Below are positions 1 to 9,972 of a DNA stretch of 64,000 bases, in pieces; position 1 is the stretch's first letter; every line of letters begins with the position of its first letter. A program made the position numbers and the translations under genes. This DNA comes from an uncultured Chloroflexota bacterium (GTDB lineage: Bacteria > Chloroflexota > Dehalococcoidia > GIF9 > AB-539-J10), in NCBI GenBank assembly GCA_903884455.1, contig CAISEW010000041.1:1-64000 (forward strand), given 5' to 3'. The notes below the pieces were generated by a model, which was not told the DNA's origin, did not search any database, and saw only the letters and a program-made list of their open reading frames with translations.

Positions 1-221
1 AGAGACTGGTGAAGCAAGTCATAGATGCTGCGCACCGTCACAAACCGAGGAGAAAAGTAGGGATATGTGGTCAGGCGCCGAGTGATTTTCCTGAATTTGC
101 CGACTATTTAGTTGAGTGCGGCATAGATTCGATGTCTTTGAACCCGGATGTGGTATTGGCAACGAGGTTAAATATTGCAAAGGTGGAAAAGAAGATAAAA
201 TCAAAGACCAAAAGAAAATGA
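1..221 (+). CDS. ppsA: phosphoenolpyruvate synthase, C-terminal end (partial)
   Basis: Only the last ~70 codons are inside the window; the frame is open to the left edge. The translated end has the PEP-utilising enzyme C-terminal signature: KVGICGQAPSD (the Cys-containing active-site loop), then PEFADYLVECGIDSMSLNPD. In this family that Cys is the proton donor at the PEP site of the TIM barrel. PEP synthase converts pyruvate and ATP to PEP, AMP and phosphate. Pyruvate phosphate dikinase shares the fold, but the SMSLNPD ending favours PEP synthase. The tail is Lys-rich. Gene identity is fairly sure; the N-terminal domains cannot be seen. Confidence 0.85.
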   Translation, partial: RLVKQVIDAAHRHKPRRKVGICGQAPSDFPEFADYLVECGIDSMSLNPDVVLATRLNIAKVEKKIKSKTKRK

Positions 222-273
222 GTGTGAGGACGTGAGGGTGCTGCTGTAATAAATTAAGGATTTTGCCTTGACT

Positions 274-282
274 TGCTATACA
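274..282 (+). promoter_or_regulatory. extended -10 promoter of dgt
   Basis: TGC-TATACA forms an extended -10 (TGN plus five of six consensus bases). It ends 8 nt before the ATG at 291, so the transcript would begin at or next to the start codon. No convincing -35 and no ribosome binding site are present, which supports a leaderless start at 291 rather than the in-frame TTG at 273. Confidence 0.45.
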
Positions 283-290
283 GTGATTCC

Positions 291-1328
291 ATGGTTAACA
301 AGCCTAATATACGTGAGCAGACAGAGAAGAGAGAAGAAGCCCTTTCCCCTTATGCCGCTAAGAGTAAGTTCAGTCGTGGTCGGCTGAAGTGGGAAGAACC
401 ATGTCCCATAAGAACCAGTTTCCAACGTGACCGTGACCGTATCATCTATTCCAAGGCCTTCCGTCGGCTAAAACATAAGACACAGGTTTTTATTGCTCCC
501 TTGGGTGACCATTATGTCACCAGGCTTACTCACACTCTGGAAGTATCCCAAATAGCCAGAACTATAGCTCGAGCTCTAAATCTCAACGAAGACCTCGCTG
601 AGGCTATCGCTCTCGGACATGATTTAGGGCACACGCCTTTTGGTCATATAGGCGAGGAGGTCCTAAACGAGTTGTATCACGGTGGCTTCAAGCATAATGA
701 GCAAAGCTTAAGAGTAGTTGATTTATTGGAGAGGGAAGGACAGGGGCTAAATCTTACCTGGGAAGTGCGAGATGGCATTCTCAATCATTCCAAGGGGCAA
801 GCTGACATATTAGGAGAGGGATGGGGAGATGTCAATACTTTAGAGGGACAAATATGCAAGATAGCTGATATCGTGGCCTATGTTAACCACGACGTCGAAG
901 ATGCTATAAGAGCTGGCATTATCTCCCAGAATGATTTGCCTAAGCCAGTATTAGCAACTCTGGGACCTACGCATTCACAGCGAATTAATACTCTGGTTTG
1001 TGACATTATAGACTGCTCCTGGCCTGTTAATGGCAATGGCAATTTAACTAATCCAACTATAGGCATGAGCCCTGAAGTCATTAGAGCAACTAACATACTC
1101 CGCCAGTTTCTATTTGACAAAATATATTATCCCAGCTTAACTGAAGAGGAGGCAGTAAAGGCGGGAAAAGTATTGCGTCTGTTATATTCTCATTTTCTGA
1201 AGCATGAGGATAGATTACCTCGAGAATTTGCCTCTTTGCCGGATAATAAAGAGCGTAAAGTCATTGATTACATCGCTGGAATGACCGATCAATATGCGCT
1301 AAGATTAGCTGAAGAGATATCTCAATGA
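291..1328 (+). CDS. dgt: deoxyguanosinetriphosphate triphosphohydrolase-like protein
   Basis: HD-domain nucleotide hydrolase of 345 residues, expected to cleave dNTPs to the nucleoside and triphosphate. The N-terminus has LSPYAAKSKFSRGR and RDRDRIIYSKAFRRLKHKTQV, typical of the bacterial dGTPase-like family. The metal-binding HD motif is in GHDLGHTPFGHIGE, followed by HNEQSLRVVDLLE and later DIVAYVNHDVEDA. Length and motif order match the short bacterial dGTPases. I chose ATG 291 because a -10 box lies just upstream; TTG 273 would add six residues. The stop overlaps the dnaG start (ATGA), so the two are translationally coupled. A dgt-dnaG-rpoD order links nucleotide pools to replication priming. 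Confidence 0.9.
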   Translation: MVNKPNIREQTEKREEALSPYAAKSKFSRGRLKWEEPCPIRTSFQRDRDRIIYSKAFRRLKHKTQVFIAPLGDHYVTRLTHTLEVSQIARTIARALNLNEDLAEAIALGHDLGHTPFGHIGEEVLNELYHGGFKHNEQSLRVVDLLEREGQGLNLTWEVRDGILNHSKGQADILGEGWGDVNTLEGQICKIADIVAYVNHDVEDAIRAGIISQNDLPKPVLATLGPTHSQRINTLVCDIIDCSWPVNGNGNLTNPTIGMSPEVIRATNILRQFLFDKIYYPSLTEEEAVKAGKVLRLLYSHFLKHEDRLPREFASLPDNKERKVIDYIAGMTDQYALRLAEEISQ

Positions 1329-3142
1329 GCGTAATAGCAGAGGTAAAGCAGAGGTTAGATATAGTAGAGTTTGTCTCTGAGTATGTTACTATGCAAAAAG
1401 CGGGGCGTAACTTCAAAGGCTTATGCCCCTTCCACAGTGAGAAACATCCTTCCTTTTTTGTCTTTCCTGAGCAACAAAGCTGGCATTGCTTTGGTGCCTG
1501 TGGAACTGGCGGTGATATCTTCTCTTTTATCATGAAAAAGGAGGGCATTGATTTTGGCCAAGCTCTGCGTCTTTTAGCTCAAAGGGGAGGCATAACTTTA
1601 AGCCCCCTTGAGGCGCCAAACAAGGCTGAGGATGAGAAGAAAGAGAGATTATTTCAGATTAATGAGGCAGCTACTGAATACTATTACCATTTACTTTCGA
1701 GCGCTAAGGCGGGGGAGGTAGCGAGAAGCTATCTGGCAAGAAGAAAAGTCATGCCCGAGACTATCAAAGAGTTCCGTCTCGGTTTCAGTCCTGATGCCTG
1801 GGAAACCATTAAGAATTACCTACTGGGTAAAGGTTACACAGAAAAGGAGCTAGTAGAAGCTGGTCTAATAATCGAAAAAGAGGAAGGAGGTAGTTACGAT
1901 CGATTTCGCAACCGATTGCTGTTTCCTATATGTGATATCCAGGGGCGAGTGACTGGTTTCGGAGCTAGAGTTCTGGATGACTCCCTGCCCAAATATATCA
2001 ACTCTCCCCAAACACCAATTTTCGATAAGAGTAGCAACTTGTATGGCATTGACAAGGCTAAATCTGCTATTAGAAAGAAAAACTTAGTGATAATCGTAGA
2101 AGGCTACATGGATGTTCTCACTGCACACCAACACGGCTGGCAAAATGTCATTGGCTCAATGGGAACTTCTTTAACCGAGAAGCAAGTGGAAGGCATTAAA
2201 AGATTAACCAATAACATAACCCTGGCACTCGATGCCGATCTTGCCGGAGAGGAAGCTACCTTGCGGGGCAAGGCTATATTAGCTTACTCCAATGCTGAAG
2301 CAGATGTCATTTTATTGCCTCCGGGCAAAGACCCGGACGAAGTAATAGGAGAGGAGCCTACTCTCTGGCAGAAACTGGTAGAACAAGCTATGCCTATTCT
2401 AGACTTCGCCTTTCAATCTGTAATAAGTAAAGTCGATATCAATAAAGCCAGAGACAAGTCCCTAGCTGTACAAAAACTCCTGCCCTCAATTTATGGAATA
2501 AAAGACCCTGTACAGCAATCCCATTACCTGAAGAAACTGGCACGTGAATTAAAAATCGAAGAGTCCGCCATAAGAGCCGCCTTGCGGGAATCAAAAGCCG
2601 GTCAGAAAAGGTCTCAACCTAGCAAGCCAACAGAACAATCTCGCCTGACCCGCCAGTTTGTATCCAGCCATATTGAGGAACGCTGCTTGGCACTTCTCCT
2701 TCAATACCCAGAGCTTCGTCCTTTAGCTCGAGAGCTATCACCGGAACACTTCGAATCCACGGAAAATCGGGAAGTCTTTGTCAAATGGCAGCATTCTTCT
2801 GATATCTCGGACCTTGAAAGTAAACTTGACACTAGTTTATTAGAACATTTATACTATTTGGTTAATAATAAAAATTTCCCGCCAGCCATACGGGAAAGCG
2901 AGCAAACACGACACCGTGATTTAGCCCAGTGTATTCTCCGTCTACAGGAGAAGTTATCCCGGAAATTAGAAACTGAGAAAGAGGCTACGCTTGAGATTGA
3001 GAGAGAAAAGGGTGGTATAAGCGCAGAGTTGTCCAAACTAGAGGAGCAAGGAATAAATTCCGGGCAACAACTTCAGGAAGTCTTTGTTAAAAAGGAAGAA
3101 AAACATGGATTCAATGAAGGAAGGACCCATCAACTTGGATAG
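1325..3142 (+). CDS. dnaG: DNA primase DnaG
   Basis: Primase of 605 residues that makes RNA primers for replication. The N-terminal zinc ribbon reads [12 protein letters not shown] ... [12 protein letters not shown]; the second half is C-x3-C, one residue longer than the usual CFGCG. The catalytic TOPRIM domain is visible around [16 protein letters not shown] and [12 protein letters not shown]. The C-terminal ~150 residues are helical and charged, fitting the helicase-binding domain. It overlaps dgt by 4 nt and its last ~38 nt overlap the start of rpoD, giving the tight dnaG-rpoD part of the macromolecular synthesis operon. Confidence 0.95.
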   Translation: MSVIAEVKQRLDIVEFVSEYVTMQKAGRNFKGLCPFHSEKHPSFFVFPEQQSWHCFGACGTGGDIFSFIMKKEGIDFGQALRLLAQRGGITLSPLEAPNKAEDEKKERLFQINEAATEYYYHLLSSAKAGEVARSYLARRKVMPETIKEFRLGFSPDAWETIKNYLLGKGYTEKELVEAGLIIEKEEGGSYDRFRNRLLFPICDIQGRVTGFGARVLDDSLPKYINSPQTPIFDKSSNLYGIDKAKSAIRKKNLVIIVEGYMDVLTAHQHGWQNVIGSMGTSLTEKQVEGIKRLTNNITLALDADLAGEEATLRGKAILAYSNAEADVILLPPGKDPDEVIGEEPTLWQKLVEQAMPILDFAFQSVISKVDINKARDKSLAVQKLLPSIYGIKDPVQQSHYLKKLARELKIEESAIRAALRESKAGQKRSQPSKPTEQSRLTRQFVSSHIEERCLALLLQYPELRPLARELSPEHFESTENREVFVKWQHSSDISDLESKLDTSLLEHLYYLVNNKNFPPAIRESEQTRHRDLAQCILRLQEKLSRKLETEKEATLEIEREKGGISAELSKLEEQGINSGQQLQEVFVKKEEKHGFNEGRTHQLG

Positions 3143-4583
3143 TGATGAGGTAGTGGCTGAAGGCTTACTCAGCGAGGAAGCCGAAGTTGAGGATGTTAGC
3201 ACTTTAGCCGAGGAAGTGGAAGAAAAAGAAGAAAACGAAGAATTACTCGCTGAGGAAACTGAAGAAATCAAGCCACCGGCACCACCAGAAGAACATGAGA
3301 TAACCGATGACTCAGCTCGTATGTATCTTCAGGAAATTGGCAGAGTGCCACTTCTAAATGTCAATGAAGAGAAGTTACTATGCCGGAAGATAGAGCTGGG
3401 CAGGAGCTTAGACGGAATTGAAGAAAATCATTTCAAGAAATACAAGAAATTTCCTTCACCCGTTGAGATAGGTATTCAGCTAATTTCTCAATTATCAAAG
3501 ACATATCAAGTTGTTCAGATTGTCGAAGAGTATATTGGTATCGACCCCACCAGCAATGTGGTGGAGACGATCAGGGATCCTAAATTTCGCTCCGCCATCG
3601 ATAATGTTATAGATTCATCGTTAATAGAGGCAACTGCTAAGGGCATAAGCAAAGGAATCACTGCAGCCGAAGAAGCGATAGTAAATCTTTCCATAAGCAG
3701 TCAACTTTTGCCACCGCAGTTGCTAGAGATCCTGGCTAGAGATAAAACTTCATGGCAAAAACTAAAGACTCTCCTGACTAACGACAGATTCCTATCTAAA
3801 ATCGATTCTCATAGTGATGAGTTCAAAGCTTACTTTCGGCAGGCACAGGCCGAAGCAAAAGTTTCAGAAAGGCACCTCACTGAAGCAAATCTACGCCTGG
3901 TGGTGAGCATAGCCAAGAAATACATTGGGCATGGCATGCCTCTCCTTGAGCTTATCCAGGAGGGAAATATTGGCCTTATCCGGGCTGTAGATAAGTTTCA
4001 ATATAGAAAAGGCTACAAGTTCAGTACCTATGCCACCTGGTGGATCAGGCAAGGTATAACTCGTTCTATAGCTGACCAATCCCGTGCCATTCGCATTCCG
4101 GTACACATGGTAGAAACAATTAACAAGCTATTACGCACAATGCGGCAGTTAGTTCAAGAACTTGGACGCGAGCCAAGTTATGAAGAAATTGGCGGTCGCC
4201 TAAGTATGTCGCCAGAAAGAGTAGAAGAAGTCATGGCCTTGTTTTTCCGTGAGCCAATATCGCTAGATATGCCTATTGGCGAGGATGAAGATAGCCGGTT
4301 AGGCGACCTTGTTGAAGATCGTGCTAGTTTAGCGCCGACTGAAGCCACCTCACAGCAGCTACTCAAAGAACAAATAGATAAAGTGCTTGATGAACTTACC
4401 GAGCGCGAAAAAAAGGTGTTGCAGCTTAGATTTGGCCTTAAAGACGGACATGCTCGAACTCTGGAAGAGGTGGGTAAAGAATTCAGTGTAACTCGGGAAA
4501 GAATACGACAGATTGAAGGCAAAGCTCTGCGCAAGTTACGTCATCCCACCCGCAGTCGAAAGCTCAAGGGCTATCTAGACTGA
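3105..4583 (+). CDS. rpoD: primary RNA polymerase sigma factor (sigma-70/SigA)
   Basis: Group 1 sigma factor of 492 residues. After an acidic Glu-rich N-terminus (region 1.1-like) come region 1.2 ([17 protein letters not shown]), region 2 with the -10 recognition and melting helix ([19 protein letters not shown]), region 3 ([13 protein letters not shown]) and region 4 ([20 protein letters not shown]). A ~120-residue non-conserved stretch sits between 1.2 and 2. ATG 3105 follows AAAAGGAAG; the in-frame TTG 3084 is less likely. It starts inside the 3' end of dnaG, and its stop is 2 nt from the convergent ffh stop. Confidence 0.96.
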   Translation: MDSMKEGPINLDSDEVVAEGLLSEEAEVEDVSTLAEEVEEKEENEELLAEETEEIKPPAPPEEHEITDDSARMYLQEIGRVPLLNVNEEKLLCRKIELGRSLDGIEENHFKKYKKFPSPVEIGIQLISQLSKTYQVVQIVEEYIGIDPTSNVVETIRDPKFRSAIDNVIDSSLIEATAKGISKGITAAEEAIVNLSISSQLLPPQLLEILARDKTSWQKLKTLLTNDRFLSKIDSHSDEFKAYFRQAQAEAKVSERHLTEANLRLVVSIAKKYIGHGMPLLELIQEGNIGLIRAVDKFQYRKGYKFSTYATWWIRQGITRSIADQSRAIRIPVHMVETINKLLRTMRQLVQELGREPSYEEIGGRLSMSPERVEEVMALFFREPISLDMPIGEDEDSRLGDLVEDRASLAPTEATSQQLLKEQIDKVLDELTEREKKVLQLRFGLKDGHARTLEEVGKEFSVTRERIRQIEGKALRKLRHPTRSRKLKGYLD

Positions 4584-4585
4584 TT

Positions 4586-5926
4586 TCATCTTAAGGGCAT
4601 GTCAAGTATAGTCCCCATCTTTTTAGGCAACTTGCCTCGTGTTAGTGACTTACTCAACTTTTGTATCTCACGAAACTGATTAAGAAGTTGATTAACATCT
4701 TTGGATGTGGTGCCGCTCCCCCGAGCAATACGGTTTCGCCGTTTACCATCAATAATGGCTGGATTTCGCCGCTCCTCATAAGTCATAGACAAGATAATAG
4801 CTTCTATCTTCTTTAACTGTTTCTCACCTTCGTCATCTGGCAGATGAGAAGCGAATTTGGAAAAGCCCGGTATCATTTCCACCAGTCGCCCTAAGGGACC
4901 CATCTTGTGAATTTGACGCATTTGGCTGAGGAGGTCCTCAAGGTCAAAATCCCCGGTGCGCATTTTCCCTTCCAAATTCTTGACCTGTTGCTGGCCAAAA
5001 GCTGTCTCAGCTCGCTCGATGAGGGTGAGCATATCTCCCATACCCAGGATGCGAGACGCTAAACGGTCAGGATAAAATACTTCCAGCGCATCAATCTTCT
5101 CACCCGTGCCGAGGTATTTTATGGGCACCCCGGTAACAAATCTAATAGAAAGAGCAGCTCCACCCCGGGCATCTCCATCCATCTTCGTCAGGATGAGTCC
5201 TGTGAGCCCGATTCGACTGTGAAATTCTTGAGCCACTCTTACGGCATCCTGCCCCATCATAGCATCTACCGTAAGTAATACTTCTGAAGGCTGTACCAGG
5301 GATTTGATATCAGCCAATTCCTGCATCAGGGATTCGTCAATATGCAGGCGCCCTTGAGTATCTACTATAACCCAGGTCAATCCCTTTTCTTTAGCCTGCT
5401 TTAGAGCATGCTGACAAATTATTGTTGCTGCTACGCTAGCATCCTCACTATATACGGGGATGTCTTGTTGCCCACCCAGTAATTTGAGTTGTTCAATAGC
5501 AGCAGGTCGGCGAGTATCAGCAGCTACTAATAAAGGACGCTGCCCTAGATGTTTGAGCTGAACAGCTAGCTTCACTGCTGTAGTGGTCTTACCGGAGCCC
5601 TGCAATCCTACAAACAAAGCGACCGCCGGTGAGTCAGCAACTGAAGCTAAACGGCCAGGCTCTCCACCTAGGATAGCGATTAATTCTTCATTGACAATTT
5701 TAATAATCTGCTGGGCTGGTGTTAGGCTGCGCAATACTTCAGAGCCAAGAGCACGCTCTCGCACCTTGGACAAGAATTCCTTGACTACCTTAAAATTTAC
5801 ATCTGCTTCCAAAAGCGCCAGCCGTACTTGACGCAAAGCATCGTCAATGTCCCCTTCGTTAAGCTTGCCTTTCCTGCCAAGCTTATCAAATACAGCGGTC
5901 AACTTTTGAGTCAAGACTTCAAGCAT
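4586..5926 (-). CDS. ffh: signal recognition particle protein Ffh (SRP54)
   Basis: SRP GTPase of 446 residues that binds the SRP RNA and signal peptides of nascent membrane proteins. N domain, then G domain with GLQGSGKTTTAVKLA (P-loop), DTRRPAAIEQL, DTQGRLHIDE and TKMDGDARGGAALS. The Met-rich M domain follows with GDFDLEDLLSQMRQI, the RNA-binding RRNRIARGSG and DVNQLLNQF. Full length. In many bacteria ffh sits next to rpsP; here it is ~10 kb away. Confidence 0.96.
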   Translation of the reverse strand: MLEVLTQKLTAVFDKLGRKGKLNEGDIDDALRQVRLALLEADVNFKVVKEFLSKVRERALGSEVLRSLTPAQQIIKIVNEELIAILGGEPGRLASVADSPAVALFVGLQGSGKTTTAVKLAVQLKHLGQRPLLVAADTRRPAAIEQLKLLGGQQDIPVYSEDASVAATIICQHALKQAKEKGLTWVIVDTQGRLHIDESLMQELADIKSLVQPSEVLLTVDAMMGQDAVRVAQEFHSRIGLTGLILTKMDGDARGGAALSIRFVTGVPIKYLGTGEKIDALEVFYPDRLASRILGMGDMLTLIERAETAFGQQQVKNLEGKMRTGDFDLEDLLSQMRQIHKMGPLGRLVEMIPGFSKFASHLPDDEGEKQLKKIEAIILSMTYEERRNPAIIDGKRRNRIARGSGTTSKDVNQLLNQFREIQKLSKSLTRGKLPKKMGTILDMPLR

Positions 5927-6055
5927 ATTAACCCCGAAGTATTTTATTCTTGGCTAGATCCCATAGTCAACTCATTTTGCCACGTCCAGAACTTTTCATC
6001 TCAAACTAGGAATTCTGTTGCACTTAACCCAGAATCAGCATACTATATAGATTTG

Positions 6056-6529
6056 ATGGAATATCTTTGGGCACCATGGCGAATAGAATATATACAAAGG
6101 GTCACAGAAAGCGGTTGTATTTTATGCCAGAAACCCAGGGAAAATAACGACGAGGCAAATTTTATCCTTTATCGCGGTCAACACAATTTTATAATCCTGA
6201 ACGCCTTCCCCTATAATCCAGGGCATTTAATGGTCGCCCCCTATCGGCATATAGCAAATTTACAGGACTTAACGGATAAGGAAGCAAAGGAACATTTTGA
6301 CATTATCAAGAAAGGCTTAGAACTTCTGAAAGAGGTAATGAAGCCAACTGGCTTCAATATCGGCTTAAATGTGGGCAAAGTTGCCGGAGCCGGTATAGCG
6401 GAGCACCTCCATACTCACATAGTCCCCAGGTGGCAAGGTGACACTAACTTTATGCCGGTGTTGGCTGATACCAAAGTCGTATCGGAAGCCGTGAGTGGCA
6501 CATACAAAAAGCTAAGGGCAAAGTTATAG
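6056..6529 (+). CDS. HIT family protein (histidine triad nucleotide hydrolase)
   Basis: 157-residue HIT protein. A Cys pair near the N-terminus (CILCQKP) resembles the zinc site of Ap4A-hydrolase-like HIT proteins. The fold markers are NAFPYNPGHLMVAPYRH, then the catalytic histidine triad GIAEHLHTHIVPRWQGDTNF. The family hydrolyses dinucleoside polyphosphates or nucleoside phosphoramidates. The open frame runs upstream to 5828, antisense to ffh, but homology starts at ATG 6056 (MEYLWAPWRIEYI). A TATATA box ends ~6 nt before this ATG, so a leaderless start is likely. Confidence 0.88.
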   Translation: MEYLWAPWRIEYIQRVTESGCILCQKPRENNDEANFILYRGQHNFIILNAFPYNPGHLMVAPYRHIANLQDLTDKEAKEHFDIIKKGLELLKEVMKPTGFNIGLNVGKVAGAGIAEHLHTHIVPRWQGDTNFMPVLADTKVVSEAVSGTYKKLRAKL

Positions 6530-6671
6530 CATAGTTGCCAAATTTTATTGTGACCGTTCAGCGACTCTCCTTATAACCAAAACAATTCCTTTAACTTAGA
6601 AAGTTCGCTAAAATGACGCCAAAACAAGACAGTTGGGCAAGCAGTAACGCAAAAATATAAAGGGGTTTGCT

Positions 6672-7811
6672 GTGTACTTTATCATTCTCCTGGGGATTGT
6701 CAGCCTATTCGGGGATGTAACCTACCAAGGAGCTAGGAGCGTTACCGGGCCTTACCTAGCTACGCTGGGAGCAGGCGCTGGTGTCGTCGGTTTGGTAGCT
6801 GGCGTCGGCGAATTCGTTGGCTATGCTTTGCGCCTGGCCTCTGGCTCTCTTGTCGATCGCACTCAGGCATATTGGCCTTTGACCTTTATTGGTTATGGAC
6901 TGCTCCTGTCCATTCCCTTACTGGCATTCGCTGGCTATTGGCAGCTTGCTGCCGTGCTTATCATTTTGGAACGGATGGGGAAGGCAATAAGAAGTCCAGC
7001 AAGAGATACCATGCTTTCTTATGCCGCAAAAGGGGTGGGGAGGGGCTGGGGGTTTGCTGTTCACGAGGCACTAGACCAGATTGGCGGCATCATTGGCCCT
7101 ATTGTCTTTTCACTTGTCTTCCTTTTCCACGGCGACTATCGCGAGGGTTTTACCTTGTTATGGATACCCGCTTTGCTAACCCTGGCTGTTCTGACCATAG
7201 CCAGGAAGAAAGTCCCTTCACCACAGAAACTTGAGGCCCCCGGGGAAGCGAGCAAACAAGGCGACAAAGGTAAGCTTCCCCGAGTTTTCTGGTTCTACAC
7301 TATATTTACCTTGCTCTCCGTGGCGGGATTTGCCAATTTCCAGTTAATTTCCTACCATCTCCATGTCCAAGGTATCGTCCCGGATGCTCAAATTCCCATA
7401 ATTTACGCCATTGCTATGGGTGTGGATGCCCTATCAGCTCTTCTCGTGGGCAAAACGTACGATAGAATTGGGCTTATATCGCTATTGGCGGTCCCTTTAT
7501 TAACCTTGCCTATTCCCTTCCTGGCCTTTTCCCGTAGCTACAGCCTGGTGCTAATTGGCATGGCATTATGGGGTGCGGTGATGGGGGTTCAGGACATCAT
7601 TATGCGTGCTGCCATCGCTGATCTAACACCTGTGGAGAGAAGAGGATTTGCCTACGGAATCTTCAATACAGCGTACGGAGCTGGCTGGCTTCTGGGAGGC
7701 GCCCTGATGGGGCTACTCTATGAGCTTTCTATCAACTACTTAATCCTGTTTGTTGTGGTCATGGAGCTAATCTCAATCCCGCTATTCTTCTTGGTCAGAA
7801 GAGCAGCTTAG
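6672..7811 (+). CDS. major facilitator superfamily transporter
   Basis: Integral membrane protein of 379 residues with about 12 hydrophobic segments in two halves separated by a charged loop near residue 190 (KKVPSPQKLEAPGEASKQGDKGK). The cytoplasmic loop between helices 2 and 3 has SGSLVDRTQAYW, and the equivalent in the second half is VGKTYDRIG, the MFS repeat motif (GxxxDRxG/R). The family is drug or metabolite exporters; the substrate cannot be read from sequence. GTG 6672 follows AAAGGGGTT. It appears monocistronic. Confidence 0.8.
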   Translation: MYFIILLGIVSLFGDVTYQGARSVTGPYLATLGAGAGVVGLVAGVGEFVGYALRLASGSLVDRTQAYWPLTFIGYGLLLSIPLLAFAGYWQLAAVLIILERMGKAIRSPARDTMLSYAAKGVGRGWGFAVHEALDQIGGIIGPIVFSLVFLFHGDYREGFTLLWIPALLTLAVLTIARKKVPSPQKLEAPGEASKQGDKGKLPRVFWFYTIFTLLSVAGFANFQLISYHLHVQGIVPDAQIPIIYAIAMGVDALSALLVGKTYDRIGLISLLAVPLLTLPIPFLAFSRSYSLVLIGMALWGAVMGVQDIIMRAAIADLTPVERRGFAYGIFNTAYGAGWLLGGALMGLLYELSINYLILFVVVMELISIPLFFLVRRAA

Positions 7812-7892
7812 CCTTTTACCAGAGTGAAAGCTGGAAGGGAATTTCCAGAATCTGAACAGGATTGAAAAAGTAGGGTTATGGGCAGTTTAACT

Positions 7893-8708
7893 TCAGGTAG
7901 CTTGAGGATAGGAGCCAAGTATCTTAACGAAGGCAGCTTCTCTTTGTAACTCTCTCATAGCTTCTTGGTAAACTTCGCCATCTAAGTGACCTTCGAAATC
8001 AGCATAAAAAACATATTCCCAGGGCTTAGTTCGGCTCGGTCTGGACTCCAATTTTGTTAAATTTATATTCCGCGTAGCGAAGATACCCAAAATTCTGTAT
8101 AGAGAGCCAGGCTTATGTTCAGCGGCGAAAACGAGAGAGGTTTTGTTTCTCTCCGCCGGTTTAGCTTTCTGCTTTGAGATGGCCACGAATTTGGTGTAGT
8201 TATTGACATTCGTCTCAATTTCCGGTGCCAGGATTTCCAGCCCATAAATATCAGCAGCTCTTTTGCTAGCTATGGCAGCACAGTTCCTCAATCCTTTCTC
8301 TTTTATCATTTTGGCACTGCCCGCGGTATCATAGCTAGGCATAATTTCAACTTTCAGTTTACCTAAAAATTCCTCACATTGAGCTAAGGCTTGAGGATGA
8401 GAGTAAATCGTTGCTATGTTAGCCAACTTTTCCCCTGGCAAAGCCATCAGGCAATGGCTTACTTTGAGAATAACTTCGGCAAATATATTAAGAGAATACA
8501 CCAATAACAAGTCGTAGGCCTCGTTGATACTGCCGGCTTGAGAGTTCTCCACAGGGACTACCCCAAATTCAACCTTATCCTGCGATACAAGTTCAAAAAC
8601 CTCTTTCAGCCGGATACACGGCAAAAAATCAATGTTCTTGCCAAAAAGCTTTGCTGCAGCATCCTCGCTGAAAGCGCCTCTTTCTCCTTGAAAAGCAACC
8701 TTGACCAT
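7893..8708 (-). CDS. pheA: prephenate dehydratase
   Basis: 271 residues; converts prephenate to phenylpyruvate in phenylalanine synthesis. Begins VKVAFQGERGAFSEDAA, typical of the PDT domain. The catalytic Thr motif is in NNYTKFVAIS. A C-terminal ACT domain is present with the Phe-binding ESRP motif (LTKLESRPSRTKPWEY), so end-product inhibition by phenylalanine is expected. No fused chorismate mutase is present, so this is the monofunctional form. It stands alone; no other aromatic pathway gene is in the window. Confidence 0.93.
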   Translation of the reverse strand: MVKVAFQGERGAFSEDAAAKLFGKNIDFLPCIRLKEVFELVSQDKVEFGVVPVENSQAGSINEAYDLLLVYSLNIFAEVILKVSHCLMALPGEKLANIATIYSHPQALAQCEEFLGKLKVEIMPSYDTAGSAKMIKEKGLRNCAAIASKRAADIYGLEILAPEIETNVNNYTKFVAISKQKAKPAERNKTSLVFAAEHKPGSLYRILGIFATRNINLTKLESRPSRTKPWEYVFYADFEGHLDGEVYQEAMRELQREAAFVKILGSYPQAT

Positions 8709-8969
8709 AAACCTATTGCAAAGTATAGCCTAAACCCGCTTTGAACTTCCACTGTGGCTTGATTAGCCTTTCCAATAGCGAGTTAACTTTGCTATCCTTA
8801 TTAATGAATCAGCAAACTAATGCTGAAAAGAGGAGTTCAGATCAAGGAGTAAATAAACTTGAAGATTGACTTAGAATGCTAAGCACTCTCCATTCACATA
8901 CTTTACTATTCCACTGCTTTTAAGCATCGAGCGATTGTACCTCCCTAACATGCTTGTCAAGTACTGAGT

Positions 8970-9788
8970 TTACATGGCGGCAATTTCTTTTTTTAACTCT
9001 TTTAGCCAGGTCAGTGATTTAAGCTCTCGTTGCAAAATATATCTTATATACTCGCCCAGTACTCGCTCTAACTCCCAGGATAATTCCGGTTTTACTCTGA
9101 CCCGCCTTGCAGTAGCATAGTCACAGCTTTGCCACAAACGAAGGACCTTCAAAGCCCCGACCGAAAGGGGAAGAGAGGGTTTTAATGAAATTGCTTCTAT
9201 TTGCTCGTAACGGTGATCTTCTTCGGAATTACAATGAGGGCACAAGAGCCCACCCTTGCTGGGGCTGAAAAAATTGACTACCGGCTTAAGGGGCAAATCA
9301 CAGCTAACACATCGGTGCAACTGAGGACGGTAACCAAGGTGGTGAAGAAGGTGTAGCTCAAAATAACGCAGTACAGTCTCATTGCTGTCTGGCTCGCTCA
9401 ACTGATTTAAGATATCCAGCAATAAATCAAACAAAGGACGATTCTCACCGCCCTCAACAGTAAAGGAATCAATAAGCTCTAGGATGTAAAGGCCACAAGC
9501 CATGCGCCATAAATCGCTTTTCAAAGCTAGGAAACCATTTATCGTTTGACTTTGGGTAACAATATCGAGATTACGCCCTTTAGCTAGCAACATCAAACTA
9601 TGCGTCAGTGGTTCTACGTTGCCGCCCAATTTGCTCTTGGGACGACAAGCCCCCTTAGCTACTGCCCGTAACTTGCCAAATTCCGGAGTATAAATAGTGA
9701 TAATCTTGTCGAATTCGCCCAGTTTAGTTTGTTTTAAGATGATGCCTTGTGTTTGATAATTCCGAGATGTACCCACCTTAAGTCCCAA
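8970..9788 (-). CDS. recO: DNA repair protein RecO
   Basis: 272 residues. N-terminal OB fold starts near YQTQGIILKQTKLGEFDKII, followed by the helical domain and a zinc-binding segment with Cys pairs CVSCDLPL and LLCPHC, as in RecO from many Gram-positives and Chloroflexi. RecO works with RecF/RecR to load RecA on SSB-coated single-stranded DNA. The start is uncertain: TTG at 9788 gives the listed frame, while a GTG five codons downstream also fits. recO carries a dispersed AT-rich repeat just upstream. Confidence 0.88.
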   Translation of the reverse strand: MGLKVGTSRNYQTQGIILKQTKLGEFDKIITIYTPEFGKLRAVAKGACRPKSKLGGNVEPLTHSLMLLAKGRNLDIVTQSQTINGFLALKSDLWRMACGLYILELIDSFTVEGGENRPLFDLLLDILNQLSEPDSNETVLRYFELHLLHHLGYRPQLHRCVSCDLPLKPVVNFFSPSKGGLLCPHCNSEEDHRYEQIEAISLKPSLPLSVGALKVLRLWQSCDYATARRVRVKPELSWELERVLGEYIRYILQRELKSLTWLKELKKEIAAM

Positions 9789-9845
9789 ACTCTAAACACT
9801 AAATCCTAAACAAATCCAAATATCTAACTTAAAGTTCAAAACCTT
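9783..9845. repeat. AT-rich dispersed repeat (CACTAAATCC family)
   Basis: Contains the shared phrase CTAAACACTAAATCCTAAACAAAT. Related copies lie at 28318-28458, 34002-34026 and 38661-38706. Intergenic, low complexity in appearance but recognisably the same word order each time. Confidence 0.5.
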
Positions 9846-9972
9846 TATTTTGAGGCGTCTGGATTTTGGCAAGTATAGTAAAGTTTCTCTCCATTGCTGT
9901 TACCTTTCCTTTTGGTATTATACCCTCGCCAGCCCAGCAACCGTAATCAAGCGCAGCTACCCGAGTTTTCGT